A stretch of 64,000 bases of DNA from Chryseobacterium vrystaatense (GTDB lineage Bacteria > Bacteroidota > Bacteroidia > Flavobacteriales > Weeksellaceae): positions 496,001 to 560,000 of the forward strand of contig NZ_JPRI01000012.1 of assembly GCF_000737765.1 (NCBI RefSeq), written 5' to 3'. The notes under the pieces were generated by a model. That model did no database searches, had not been told where the DNA came from, and saw only the letters and a program-made list of their open reading frames with translations. The translations under genes were made by a program, and so were the position numbers. This document shows, piece by piece, positions 41,801 to 50,433 of this stretch. The stretch's first letter is position 1. Every line of letters starts with the position of its first letter.

Positions 41801-42144
41801 GAAACCTCAGGAATCAGTCTTACCGTATAATTGGTCTGCCCTTCACTGATCTGGATCACTCTGGACTCATAGCCCGGATAACTTACCAGTACAGACTTGG
41901 TATCTGCAGGAATTTCCAGTATAAATTTTCCGTTACTGTCGGTTACTGTCCCTACAGATACACTTTCAATAATTCCTACCAGATCGGTTTTTGTAGAAAC
42001 AGACTGGGTTTCTATCTTTACAGATGCCCCGGAAATCACTGTCGTTGTGTTTCCATCTTCGATTTTTCCGGTAATGGTTTTCTTTTCCTGGGCCAATGCA
42101 ACCTGAGCCGCTAAAAGAGGTAAAAGTATTAGAGTTTTTTTCAT
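38815..42144 (-). CDS. SusC/RagA-like TonB-dependent transporter
   Basis: 1109 residues with a signal peptide (MKKTLILLPLLAAQVALA). A carboxypeptidase-like domain is extended by an insertion (TVTDSNGKFILEIPADTKSV). The TonB box region is EVIITGYQKIEKRKQTSAVS. The plug carries the SusC signatures VDQMLSGQVAGVVVTPQ, DPLWVVDGLPLEG and ILKDAAATAIYGARAANGVI. A 22-strand barrel ends in SVTVGFNVSF. It is a TonB-driven importer that pairs with the SusD-like protein 12 bp downstream. It starts 6 bp after the metalloprotease gene. Confidence 0.93.
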   Translation of the reverse strand: MKKTLILLPLLAAQVALAQEKKTITGKIEDGNTTTVISGASVKIETQSVSTKTDLVGIIESVSVGTVTDSNGKFILEIPADTKSVLVSYPGYESRVIQISEGQTNYTVRLIPEVSDKNKIQEVIITGYQKIEKRKQTSAVSTVKMDNINQAGVASVDQMLSGQVAGVVVTPQTGSPGGPAKIRIRGTASLSGTQDPLWVVDGLPLEGNDVPNFSDKDNIDQLQNFSIAGLNPNDIEDITILKDAAATAIYGARAANGVISITTKKGKRGSMRINFSADTFVTSRPDFSKLNLLNAAEKVDLELMLASRADLTYRADKGEVMRILTQNGQLDTFRNGGLGALNSFTRQQLDALRTNDTDWGKLLYRNAINNQYGMSISGGSDRSDYYFSLGYYDEEGTTIGTGFKRFNLTLKNNYKISDKLSAGVSVFGTQSERESFVTDADAAASPINYSRNVNPYLKPFNEDGSYRYDADIDGFADQYVPFNFLEERENTSYTLKNHSLKAIFDLEYKVSKNLKFTSQLGLQYDTNKTEKYADQNTYFTRKMREATRYYKDGTYRYFLPAGGVKQDWDNNFFQYNWKLQGSYSTKINSRHEIDLMAGTEIRKTEDNTTITKGFGYNKATRTSTPIMFPSSNDAANKRFETYREAPPVENAYASMFATASYTFDQKYTFFGSVRYDGTNLFGVNKKYKYLPIWAVSGSWLVTKENFMQDLKAISNLRLRASYGLQGNIDRNTSPFFIGEYNDATILPGVKESVISVISPPNDKLRWEKTTNINFGVDLGLFQNRINFTADVYDRKGTDMISMKETPLETGFEYMMVNWGSLSNKGFELALSTRNIDKQNFKWSTTINFAHNKSKVLSEQPRGNSQVPSREGLPVNAIFALKTAGLDENGNPMFWKGNEKVKAEEFFNLYDVYGDFLPGMFVQTKYSTEEMRNLFTYVGDKDPKFTGGIINTFKVHNFDLTVSATFNLKQTVMRTPSYRGMDLDRGRNYTRDIYQAGNSLPGITSPDMNTNPGWMANKWFASNDYNTYNLLDIWAKEISYVRISSIRLGYTLPKEFTNPMGISSLRLSVEGRNLFVFSNGYKGYFDPETYGNIYAQPITKSVTVGFNVSF

Positions 42145-42150
42145 AGCTGA

Positions 42151-44715
42151 TTATTTATTTAAAGCCTCTTTTATTCGGATGATCAAGTCTGCATAATGAG
42201 CCCTGGAAGCTTCATCTCCTTTATTCTTACTTTTATTTAATAAGTTCAATATTTTCTGTAGTTCTGCTCTTTTGTAAGTGGTAACTTCAGATACCCTTTT
42301 CATGGATGAATAGTTGATATTCCTAAGTGAGCTATCCCCTTCATGGAAATTGCAGATCATCGGAATGTTCAGGGTATTGTCTACCTTTAAAGCTTTGACT
42401 GCCGTTTTCTCGAATAATTTATTCACTGAAACGATCAGCGCATCGACATAGTTTTTCTGAGTCATCTTTTCAAGCATGGTCAGGCTTCCCCTTTTATTGA
42501 AAATAGCCCCACGAACCTGTTCAAATAAATTCTCAACGGTGTAGATCTCTTCTTTCGAACCTGACACCTCATGTTTTAATTCATTCTCCATCATTCTAAG
42601 CAGACGGTCATCCATAAACAGAGAATACAGATTACCATACTGCATCCCTCTTGCCAGATTATAAGGAGTCTGCTCGAATGGTCCCATCGGTGAATTTTTT
42701 ACCGGATAGGTTTTTTCTGTGATGGGGTTAAAAAACAGCCATTCCGGAAGATTGATCGAATTTTTAATGAGATAATCCACCGCTCTTTTCTGAATTTCAG
42801 CAGGCACCGCCTCGTACGCTTTTTTCTTACTGCCAAAGACTGTATTATCCAAATAGATTCCTCCTACATTAGCCATCACATGACCCGTATAAAGATCCCA
42901 CTGCCCTATGGCCCCCAAATATAGTTTCCCTGCATCGGTATATGTTTTACCGTCTTCATAAGTCCACTTCAGAAGGTTGTCTACAACAATTCTTAAGTTT
43001 TTCATTCCATATTCGCTGGCCTTCATCGCATCGTCTCCCAAATCTTCAGACTGTGAACGCGGATCGATGGTTTCCAGGTAGCTCTGCTGTTCTCCATAGA
43101 AATACATAGGATCATCCTGATGTTTTTCTATTAAATTCCTCAAAGCCTTTTTTTCGGTTATGGCATCAGGATACCAGCGATACCCCCATTCAATAGCGTA
43201 TTTATCATAGATTCCAATCTTTGGAGTGATCGCGGTAACGCCATCTTCCGGCTGAGCTACGTAATTGTAACGTGCATAATCCATAATGGAAGGCGCCGTT
43301 CCACCCATTCTATCTGTAAACTCTTTCGAACGAAGAGATTCTACAGGAAATGCGAAAGAAGATCCCATATTATGCTTCAGTCCGAAAGTATGTCCTACTT
43401 CATGAGAGGATACAAACCTAATGGCCTCCCCCATATGCTCGTCGCTGAATACATTTCCTCTGGCTTTAGGGTCGATAGGACCTGTCTGAATTCTCATCCA
43501 TTCCTGAAGGGAAGTCATTACGTTATGCCACCAGATAATATCAGATTCAATGATTTCACCACTTCTCGGATCGACCACTGAAGGTCCCATCGCATTCGAT
43601 TTCGGTGAAGCTACATACGTAATCACTGAATATCTTACGTCATCAATATCAAAGTCTTTATCATTTTCATCAGGCATTTTTGCAATCACTGCATTTTTAA
43701 AACCTGCCTTTTCAAAAGCAGCCTGCCAGTCGAAAACTCCTGCTATGATTTTTTCACGCCACTGTATCGGCGTTGCAGGATCTATATAATAAACAATCGG
43801 TTTCTTCGGTTCTACCAATTCCCCTCTTGCATATTTCTCTTTATCTTCATCTTTGGGTTCAAGACGCCATCTGGTAATGAACTGTTTTTCGTCCATTTTC
43901 TGCTGGCGGTCGTTGAATGTCCAGTGTTTTTCACCAAAAAAACCTACTCTTGAGTCTCCTACCCTTGGCTCCATCGGCACTTTGGAGAGCAGTACAAGAT
44001 TTGTAGTTACCCCAAGTGTTACCGGCAGATCCACTCCACCTTCATTCACTGAAGTCGTCAGCTGAGATTTCACCACAAGATTCTGAGGAAATGTCTTTAC
44101 CCCCTCGATATAGGAAAGGTTTGATTTTACGGATCCTCCGAGACCTACATTGGCCAAAACATCATTAAAACTTTTCTGATTACCGTCAAAAATCTTATTG
44201 ACTTTAATGGCTACCGCTGTAGAATCATTATTCTGAGCTTCAATGTCAAAAACCTCGATCACAGATTCTGAGAAATTGTCTTTAACAGATCTTGTAATCA
44301 CATCATTTTTTGGGGATGATACCTGTGGAACCACGGTTTTAACCCATATCTTTTTTGCTACTGCATCACGGTGAAAAGAAATGACCTTATTTTCATAATT
44401 CATTCCTTTGTTCAGTCCCGCCTCATTCACCTGCATCGGTACCTGGGACAGTTTATTGACAACGAGGAACTGACGTCCCATCAAACTGTCGGGGATTTCG
44501 AAATAAACATCGGTCTTCACCTGAATCGTATTAAAAAGTCCTTTTTTGTAAGTTCCTTTTTTAACAAGATCTTCGATTTTCTTTGTTTTTTTGGACGAAA
44601 CATCTGTTTTATCCGTTTTTTCTTTATCCGTCTTTAAAGTATCTTTTTTCTGTGCAAGTGCCATTGGCGAAGCCATAGCCATTCCTAAGTACAGTGCAAG
44701 TCTGTAGTTCTTCAT
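42151..44715 (-). CDS. Secreted zinc metalloprotease (DUF5117/DUF4953 type)
   Basis: 854 residues from MKNYRLALYLGMAMASPMALA (an ATG six codons earlier is possible). N-terminal beta domains of the DUF5118/5117 kind (YKKGLFNTIQVKTDVYFEIP, RQFLVVNKLSQVP) lead into a zincin domain with SSHEVGHTFGLKHNMGSS, that is HExxHxxGxxH, near residue 435. A helical region follows (EQTPYNLARGMQYGNLYSLF). These large proteases accompany SusC/D pairs and degrade proteins at the cell surface. A promoter-like sequence lies just upstream (44766-44773), so protease, SusC and SusD form one operon. Confidence 0.88.
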   Translation of the reverse strand: MKNYRLALYLGMAMASPMALAQKKDTLKTDKEKTDKTDVSSKKTKKIEDLVKKGTYKKGLFNTIQVKTDVYFEIPDSLMGRQFLVVNKLSQVPMQVNEAGLNKGMNYENKVISFHRDAVAKKIWVKTVVPQVSSPKNDVITRSVKDNFSESVIEVFDIEAQNNDSTAVAIKVNKIFDGNQKSFNDVLANVGLGGSVKSNLSYIEGVKTFPQNLVVKSQLTTSVNEGGVDLPVTLGVTTNLVLLSKVPMEPRVGDSRVGFFGEKHWTFNDRQQKMDEKQFITRWRLEPKDEDKEKYARGELVEPKKPIVYYIDPATPIQWREKIIAGVFDWQAAFEKAGFKNAVIAKMPDENDKDFDIDDVRYSVITYVASPKSNAMGPSVVDPRSGEIIESDIIWWHNVMTSLQEWMRIQTGPIDPKARGNVFSDEHMGEAIRFVSSHEVGHTFGLKHNMGSSFAFPVESLRSKEFTDRMGGTAPSIMDYARYNYVAQPEDGVTAITPKIGIYDKYAIEWGYRWYPDAITEKKALRNLIEKHQDDPMYFYGEQQSYLETIDPRSQSEDLGDDAMKASEYGMKNLRIVVDNLLKWTYEDGKTYTDAGKLYLGAIGQWDLYTGHVMANVGGIYLDNTVFGSKKKAYEAVPAEIQKRAVDYLIKNSINLPEWLFFNPITEKTYPVKNSPMGPFEQTPYNLARGMQYGNLYSLFMDDRLLRMMENELKHEVSGSKEEIYTVENLFEQVRGAIFNKRGSLTMLEKMTQKNYVDALIVSVNKLFEKTAVKALKVDNTLNIPMICNFHEGDSSLRNINYSSMKRVSEVTTYKRAELQKILNLLNKSKNKGDEASRAHYADLIIRIKEALNK

Positions 44716-44765
44716 TAAAATAGTCCGATTCATTCCAAATTATTAGATATCTCAGTTTCAGCTCA

Positions 44766-44773
44766 CAAAACTA
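44766..44773 (-). promoter_or_regulatory. -7 box TAGTTTTG of the protease/SusCD operon
   Basis: A perfect TAnnTTTG on the minus strand, about 50 bp before the protease start. A TTTA lies 17 bp upstream in place of a -33. Confidence 0.5.
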
Positions 44774-44845
44774 TAGGTAAAGAAATAATATAAACATTAT
44801 TAGGGAGTGAAAGGCAGTATTTCGAGAGTGAATGGATTTCATTTT

Positions 44846-46432
44846 TTATTCTAATAATGGTAAAAAACATATGAAATATTCACTATCTACAGAAATATTA
44901 ACAGAATTATTTTTAAAATAATCATAAACTTGGTTCAAATAGTCAAGTCCGAACTTCTCACCCTGAACTGCTTCATCCGTTTTCGGCTGCCATGTATTTT
45001 TCACCGTAATTCCATTCTCTTCAACAGTAATACTAATTTCCAAAGGATGGTCTATCGTCGCTATATTGTGCTTAATGGCATTTTCTGTTACCATCTGAAG
45101 CGATAAGTATGGAATCTTTTTTTCTAAACTTTCCGTATTGTTGATAATCAGAGTAAAGCTCAGTTCTTCATCAAACCTGCTTTTAAGAAGCTCCATATAC
45201 TGCTGAATAAAACTGATTTCCTGCGCAACAGGGACAATATTTTCTTTTGGAGGAACAATAAGATACCGGTATATCTTAGACAAATTCATGGTAAACTTCC
45301 GGGCATTTTCTTTGTTGATGCCGATCAGCATATACAGAGAATTCAGAGAATTGAAAAGAAAATGCGGATTGATGTTATTTTTAAGCTGCTGAAGCTGGTT
45401 AAGAGCTTCGGCCTTATGCATCTTTTCGTTTTCTATAAGCAGTAAGTTTTTATCAGACTGAATCTTTTCTTTCTCCTTATACGCGCTATTGGTAAATCTG
45501 TAAAATAAAATAAAGACCGTCACAATCAGAAACAAAGCTGCCAGAAAAATATAGACGGTATACGTCTTTGTTCTGTTGACACTTTCATCAATCAGGAAAT
45601 TGACATGATTCACGACTGCATACCCTTCAAAATTATCCGTCTTGAGAGGTTTTACAAATCGGGTTACTTCAACATTAAGATACTCAGAAATGGTACTTCC
45701 TTCTGTATATCCTAATTGGGTGGTACTGCATACAGTATCCTTTGGTTTAATATTGGTGAAATCAAATATGTTTTTTCCTATATATTTTTTTTCGGGATGG
45801 GTGATACAGATGCCTTCTTTCGTAAAAACATAGGCATAATTATTAGGGGTTTTATCAACATTGATAAAGTACTGATGGAGATCATCAAGACTTACTGCTG
45901 AACCATAATACAGAATATCTTTTCTGGGCAGCACAATAGAATCATAGCTTACCCAGTACGTGCTGTCTTTACGCGTAATCAAAAGATCACTGAAATGTCC
46001 GGATCCGTTGTTTTTTATTTTCACATATCCGTTTTCCCTTCCCTTTTTTCTGAATACATCAGACAGCAGACTGTTGTTTTCTGATTTTCCGGATGTGGCA
46101 TTATAATACGAATACCAACTGTAAGGCAGCAGATTGCGCTTCCGGTTGATATCATTTAAGACGGCAGAATATTCCCTGTAGTTCTTGAGGCCGTCTTTTT
46201 GGATCAGCGCACGAAGCAGATACTGGTAGTCTTCTATATTTCTGAATTCTTTTTCTACCGTTTCATATTTACGGACAAAGGTTTTCCGGGCAAATTCTTC
46301 GTTGTTCCTACGGCTGTCACGGGTAATCAGAATACTCAGAACGGCAAATGCAGCTGCCGCAATTAAACAGGCTGAAAGAACAGCTATATAAATATATTTC
46401 TGAGATAATACGTGTTTAAAATTAATCGTCAA
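44846..46432 (-). CDS. LytS-type sensor histidine kinase
   Basis: 528 residues. Two membrane segments (IYIAVLSACLIAAAAFAVLSIL; YTVYIFLAALFLIVTVFILFY) enclose a ~240-residue periplasmic sensory domain with a Cache-like pattern (TYWVSYDSIVLPRKDILYYG, NYAYVFTKEGICITHPEKKY). The cytoplasmic part is of the LytS/YehU type: LQQLKNNINPHFLFNSLNSL with the phospho-His, and LSLQMVTENAIKHNI. The usual glycine-rich ATP lid is short. It should phosphorylate the LytTR regulator at 36641-37405 and so link a periplasmic signal to the SusCD/protease locus. Confidence 0.9.
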   Translation of the reverse strand: MTINFKHVLSQKYIYIAVLSACLIAAAAFAVLSILITRDSRRNNEEFARKTFVRKYETVEKEFRNIEDYQYLLRALIQKDGLKNYREYSAVLNDINRKRNLLPYSWYSYYNATSGKSENNSLLSDVFRKKGRENGYVKIKNNGSGHFSDLLITRKDSTYWVSYDSIVLPRKDILYYGSAVSLDDLHQYFINVDKTPNNYAYVFTKEGICITHPEKKYIGKNIFDFTNIKPKDTVCSTTQLGYTEGSTISEYLNVEVTRFVKPLKTDNFEGYAVVNHVNFLIDESVNRTKTYTVYIFLAALFLIVTVFILFYRFTNSAYKEKEKIQSDKNLLLIENEKMHKAEALNQLQQLKNNINPHFLFNSLNSLYMLIGINKENARKFTMNLSKIYRYLIVPPKENIVPVAQEISFIQQYMELLKSRFDEELSFTLIINNTESLEKKIPYLSLQMVTENAIKHNIATIDHPLEISITVEENGITVKNTWQPKTDEAVQGEKFGLDYLNQVYDYFKNNSVNISVDSEYFICFLPLLE

Positions 46433-46454
46433 TTTTTTATTCTTATTTCTTTGC

Positions 46455-46485
46455 TAAAAAAAGTCCGGTAAACCGGATTTTTTTC
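46455..46485. terminator. Hairpin with T-runs on both sides, upstream of the kinase
   Basis: TCCGGT (46464-46469) with ACCGGA (46472-46477) inside A7/T7 flanks, so a terminator in either direction. It is 23 bp before the start of the leftward kinase gene and may lie in its leader. Confidence 0.5.
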
Positions 46486-46736
46486 ATAAAGCAATGGCGA
46501 AGATACATATTTTTCTACGCAAAGACCCTGTCACAATATGGGGACGTATTTGGGTATCTGCAACTTACCTCCGGAAAGCCTTTACTGCAAAATGATTCGG
46601 GTGAAATAAAAATTTTGATTTTAAACATGAGTATACCAATCTCTTAACAGATTGCTCCTTAATAGTGAGCCATTGAAAATGAAGATAAAATTCAGCCTAT
46701 CACGTTTGATGAAAGCAAAACTTTTTTCGGATAAAA

Positions 46737-46773
46737 AAAATTGCAACTTCTTCTACAGAAAGTTGCAATTTTT
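46737..46773. terminator. Terminator after the SDR gene
   Basis: AAATTGCAACTT with AAGTTGCAATTT, T-run on both strands. It lies 50-85 bp after the stop of the leftward SDR gene at 46823. The rest of 46433-46822 contains no gene. Confidence 0.75.
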
Positions 46774-46822
46774 CAGAGTAATCCTTTTTTCAGACTCCTC
46801 CATTCGTGGACAGTATCAAATA

Positions 46823-47623
46823 TTAACTGTTAAGATAACGTTCTGCAGGCTTCCCACTTTGTGATCCCTGGAATAATTGAATGCGGGCATTTTCATAATT
46901 ATCAATTAGATTCTGATCGTTTACTGATGGATGCGTTGTCAGTTCTCCCTGATCTAATCCCGCAAGAATAGCATCAACACAATCTTCAGTGGTCATAATG
47001 GTCGACTGTTCCAATGCGGATAAAGGAACTCCGCCAACTTCCCATATTTCTGTAGCTGTGGTCGCGGGATTCACCAGCTGGACATGAATGTTCGTTCCTT
47101 GTACTTCTTCCTGCAAACCTTTGGTATATTGCACTACAAAACCTTTTGTCCCGCTGTAAACAGCACTGATGGGTAATGTGTAAAATCCAAGTACTGAAGC
47201 TATATTGATCAGGACACCTTCATTTTTTGTGATAAAACGAGGTAAAACAGCACTTGATAAAAGCATCAATGCGGTGACGTTCACATTGACCATTTCTTTT
47301 TGTTTCTCTACAGGTGTTGCTGCTACTGAAGAAAGTGTGGAAGTACCTGCATTATTGATGAGCAGCGTTATACTGTCATCTTTTCTTAAATCTTCTGCAA
47401 CTTTTTCCAGATCAGTCTCCAAACCTAAATCTGCAACGAGGTTGGTTACTTTCACGCCATATTGGCTTTCCAGCTTTTCGGCAATCACATCCAATCTCTC
47501 CTTACGGCGTGCCACCAATTTTAAATCATATCCACGTTTTGCCAATCTTTCAGCAAATACTTCACCTAAACCGGAAGATGCGCCTGTTACCACTGCAGTT
47601 CCCATTGTTTTGTTTTGTTCCAT
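46823..47623 (-). CDS. SDR family oxidoreductase
   Basis: 266 residues of a classical short-chain dehydrogenase: cofactor loop TGASSGLGE, basic residues after the second strand (VARRKERLD) suggesting NADP(H), NNAG, catalytic Ser in INIASVLG, and YSGTK with Tyr and Lys. The family of 'DltE/YqjQ-like' SDRs has this look; the substrate is open. It is divergent from a TetR regulator with two strong palindromes between the genes, so its expression is probably induced by the TetR ligand. Confidence 0.88.
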   Translation of the reverse strand: MEQNKTMGTAVVTGASSGLGEVFAERLAKRGYDLKLVARRKERLDVIAEKLESQYGVKVTNLVADLGLETDLEKVAEDLRKDDSITLLINNAGTSTLSSVAATPVEKQKEMVNVNVTALMLLSSAVLPRFITKNEGVLINIASVLGFYTLPISAVYSGTKGFVVQYTKGLQEEVQGTNIHVQLVNPATTATEIWEVGGVPLSALEQSTIMTTEDCVDAILAGLDQGELTTHPSVNDQNLIDNYENARIQLFQGSQSGKPAERYLNS

Positions 47624-47671
47624 TTGAAAAATATTAAATTGTTTTTTTAAGGTTTACAGATAAATCAAAAT

Positions 47672-47689
47672 GTAAACCGACCTGTTTAC
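47672..47689. promoter_or_regulatory. Second TetR-type operator
   Basis: GTAAAC (47672-47677) and GTTTAC (47684-47689) with six bases between. The same half-site as in the long palindrome 29 bp to the right, closer to the SDR gene. Confidence 0.6.
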
Positions 47690-47691
47690 TC

Positions 47692-47727
47692 TTTGCAAAT
47701 GTAAACTAAATAGTTTACATTTGCAAA
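47692..47727. promoter_or_regulatory. 36-bp perfect palindrome, TetR operator
   Basis: Two 17-base arms (47692-47708 and 47711-47727; TTTGCAAATGTAAACTA and its complement) around a two-base centre. It lies 14 bp before the TetR gene start and 69 bp before the SDR start on the other side. This is a very strong dyad for a TetR dimer pair, and fits autoregulation. Confidence 0.8.
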
Positions 47728-47741
47728 GGAAATTTTCACTC

Positions 47742-48323
47742 ATGAAAAAAAAAACAGATCAGACTTCAAGCTCTCAGAAAAGAGATGAAATGATTAAAAG
47801 TGCATACGACATTTTTTACAGAAATGGTTTTCATGCTACCGGTGTGGATGCAATCATCGAAGGCACAGGAATATCCAAAAGAACACTCTACAAACACTTT
47901 ATATCAAAAGAAGGGTTGATTATTGCTGCCCTCAATTACTACCATCAGATCACCTATAAAGCCATCACTGATTATATAGAACAGTCACCATCAAAAAAAC
48001 CAATAGATAAAGCTTTAAGAATTTTTGACTTTCTTACAGAACGCGTGGATGCCGGTAATGTGGATGGTTGTTTTGCCATGAACGCCAAAACAGAATATGC
48101 TCATAAGGCTAAAGAAATTGAAGCTGCCTGCGATATACATGTGAATACACTTCAGCAACTCATTGAGCGGTATCTGGTTCAGGGAAATATTGCCGAGAGC
48201 CGGTCGCTGGCTACCCAGATTATTATGCTTTTTGAGGGTGCCATTCTACGCAGTAAAGCAACAGAGAATTCCTCGCCGGTTAAACTGGCCAAGTCAGCTG
48301 CAAAAGTAATTTGTAACGCGTAG
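47742..48323 (+). CDS. TetR family transcription regulator
   Basis: 193 residues from the ATG at 47742. A TTG seven codons upstream is in frame but would lie within the palindrome. The N-terminal helix-turn-helix is canonical (REEMI-like RDEMIKSAYDIFYRNGF, ATGVDAIIEGTGISKRTLYK, HFISKEGLI). The ligand domain resembles the YcdC/LmrA-type C-terminal family, with CFAMNAKTEY. It is divergent from the SDR gene and surrounded by its likely operators. Confidence 0.9.
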   Translation: MKKKTDQTSSSQKRDEMIKSAYDIFYRNGFHATGVDAIIEGTGISKRTLYKHFISKEGLIIAALNYYHQITYKAITDYIEQSPSKKPIDKALRIFDFLTERVDAGNVDGCFAMNAKTEYAHKAKEIEAACDIHVNTLQQLIERYLVQGNIAESRSLATQIIMLFEGAILRSKATENSSPVKLAKSAAKVICNA

Positions 48324-48470
48324 TACGGATCGTGTCTCATCACATGTACTTTATATTCTTGAGATCCGCTTGAGAAAGCTGAGGAGAATCCAGTATAATA
48401 TAAACTTACACAATAGCTTTCTCATACAACGTTTTTTACTTATTTTTACCTGATAATATATAAATGATTT

Positions 48471-48956
48471 ATGAGAAAAATCGTACTTGCCGGAGTCTTG
48501 GCTTTTGGAGGATTTCTAACGGCCAATGCACAGTGCAAAAGTGTATCCACACTTACGGAAAACTTTGATACCTGGAAAGATATTGACAAATGCTGGACTG
48601 CTCAGTCCGGAAAAGCAATGCTTTATGCGAATGACAAAAAAATTATATTTTATTCGATGAACAGCCCGGGAGAAAATATGTATTTAGTTACGCCAAAAAT
48701 TAAAGCAGGAACTTATACTCTTTCTTTTGATATTTCCGACAACGGAGGAGAAACGACACTGGAACTTTTCTCAATACCTAATGCTTCTGATGCAAAATCC
48801 TATGTTTCAATAGCTAAACCTTCAAAGATTACAAAGGACAAAAAGACATTTAACATTTCTTTACAAAAAGATTCAAGTCTGGGTCTGAAAGTCATGCTGA
48901 ATGGTGTTCATCAGGCCGTTTATCTGGATAACCTCTCTTTGAAGCCGAAAAAATAA
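48471..48956 (+). CDS. Secreted beta-sandwich protein, 161 aa
   Basis: Signal peptide MRKIVLAGVLAFGGFLTANA. The mature part reads as a jelly-roll domain of the kind seen in carbohydrate-binding modules: LTENFDTWKDIDKCWTAQSG at the start, YLVTPKIKAGTYTLSFDISD in the middle, AVYLDNLSLKPKK at the end. Such 'F(D)xW...CW' starts are common in single domains of flavobacterial secreted proteins, usually with a sorting domain that is missing here. The ligand is unknown. Two Cys could form a disulfide. Confidence 0.72.
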   Translation: MRKIVLAGVLAFGGFLTANAQCKSVSTLTENFDTWKDIDKCWTAQSGKAMLYANDKKIIFYSMNSPGENMYLVTPKIKAGTYTLSFDISDNGGETTLELFSIPNASDAKSYVSIAKPSKITKDKKTFNISLQKDSSLGLKVMLNGVHQAVYLDNLSLKPKK

Positions 48957-49119
48957 ACCCGTTAGAACAAACTAATAGTTATAGAATTAGAAATTTTAGT
49001 GATTTGAGATAAAAACAAATGTCCTTAATGGCAAGAACTGTTTTTAAAGATCTTGACACCATTTATAAACACCTGTTAATCAAACAATATTCATTCGAAA
49101 AATTTCGATATCTCTTACT

Positions 49120-49148
49120 CTCCGAAGTCTCAAGACTTTGGAGATTTT
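49120..49148 (+). terminator. Intrinsic terminator
   Basis: CTCCGAAGTC (49120-49129) with GACTTTGGAG (49134-49143), one mismatch, then ATTTTTATG. It lies between the secreted-protein gene and the convergent monooxygenase gene. Confidence 0.72.
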
Positions 49149-49175
49149 TATGCTTCTTCAATTTTATAAATAAAT

Positions 49176-50372
49176 CTATTCAAATACAGGAAGCTCAATA
49201 TCATCTTTAGTAACATCTTTTTCTTTACTACTCAACAGTTTGCCTATCATTTTGACAGGACGACTTGCTAAAAGAGCTGCAGCCTTATTCACTATAGTAA
49301 CTCCAAGTTTTGATTTCGGATGAGCTAGCCAGGGAACACCCGGAGGCAGCTTCTGAACTTTTTCCACAAAGGGGCGCATCCGTTTTTCATATGCAGCAAA
49401 TGCATCTTCATGTTTATCATGACGGTAAAGTTCACCAGCCAATAAATAGGCTCCCACCATAGCCAGTGTAGTCCCCATACCTGTTAAAGGAGTCGGGCAA
49501 TAAGCTGCATCGCCAATCATACCAGTCCGGCCATCGAACCATCTTGGTGCCTTAACCTGACTGATTCCATCGAAATAAACTTCATTGTTATCATCGATTT
49601 CTTTCATTAAACGATCTTCTTCCCATCCGGCACCCGAGAGTTTATCCTTGAGAACTTTTTTTTGTTCGCTATCAGATTGGCTGAGAAACTTTTCATCATC
49701 CGAAAGAAAGCTGAAAGAAGCTCTTATGGTACCATGATTGTCAGGGCGCAGGACCATAACCCGTGATCCCTGTGCTGTATACCAGCGTGCCCATTGAGTA
49801 TCCCTTTCAATCCTTGGTATCGTATACCAGGCATTATAAAGCCCCACAAATTTTAATTCCGGTTCATTACCAAAAATGATCTTTCTCGTTGTAGACCGAA
49901 CTCCGTCCGCAGCAATCAGTAAGTGGAACCACTCGCTATGGTTATCACTGAATGTGACCTCAACTTTATCGGAATCCTGATGTATTGCTGTAATATACTT
50001 ACCGAAAACATATTTTACGTCATTTTTTGTGCAATCATATAAGATATTAACCAAATCGCCTCTGAGGATTTCGGCTTCACTCGTAAAACTGTCATTACCT
50101 TCCGCGGGAAATTCGGCCTCAACCTCATTATTACGGTTGACGAATTGTAAACCTAGCTCCCCTGTATTGGCGGCAAGTATTTCTTTCTCAATTCCCATCA
50201 TTCTTACTACAGCGCGACCGGCTCGTCTGACATCGAGGTTCTGACCACCCAATCTCAATGATTTGGAACGCTCCACAATCGTCACTTCAAAGCCATATTT
50301 AGCCAGCCAAAACCCGAGGGTTGGACCAGCAATGCTTACACCGGATATGAGTACTTTCTTTTTACTATTCAT
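49176..50372 (-). CDS. FAD-dependent class A monooxygenase
   Basis: 398 residues of the FAD_binding_3 family: the dinucleotide loop is GVSIAGPTLGFWLAKYG ending in the acidic VTIVERS. The DG motif is IAADGVRSTTRK and the GD motif TGMIGDAAYCPTPLTGMG. It probably hydroxylates an aromatic or polyketide-like substrate with NAD(P)H and oxygen. Tetracycline-modifying TetX belongs to the same fold, but the sequence is not close to TetX as I recall it. It follows a MarR gene by 61 bp, so a ligand-induced operon is likely. Confidence 0.87.
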   Translation of the reverse strand: MNSKKKVLISGVSIAGPTLGFWLAKYGFEVTIVERSKSLRLGGQNLDVRRAGRAVVRMMGIEKEILAANTGELGLQFVNRNNEVEAEFPAEGNDSFTSEAEILRGDLVNILYDCTKNDVKYVFGKYITAIHQDSDKVEVTFSDNHSEWFHLLIAADGVRSTTRKIIFGNEPELKFVGLYNAWYTIPRIERDTQWARWYTAQGSRVMVLRPDNHGTIRASFSFLSDDEKFLSQSDSEQKKVLKDKLSGAGWEEDRLMKEIDDNNEVYFDGISQVKAPRWFDGRTGMIGDAAYCPTPLTGMGTTLAMVGAYLLAGELYRHDKHEDAFAAYEKRMRPFVEKVQKLPPGVPWLAHPKSKLGVTIVNKAAALLASRPVKMIGKLLSSKEKDVTKDDIELPVFE

Positions 50373-50433
50373 TTCGTTTTTATACTAAATTCTCAATTGG
50401 TAAAATGTGCTCCGTTAATTTTTTATAAGACAT

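Noticed and set aside
49176..50372. Tetracycline-inactivating TetX
   Set aside because: Same flavoprotein fold, but the motifs around the FAD site and the rest of the sequence differ from TetX as I remember it; substrate unknown.
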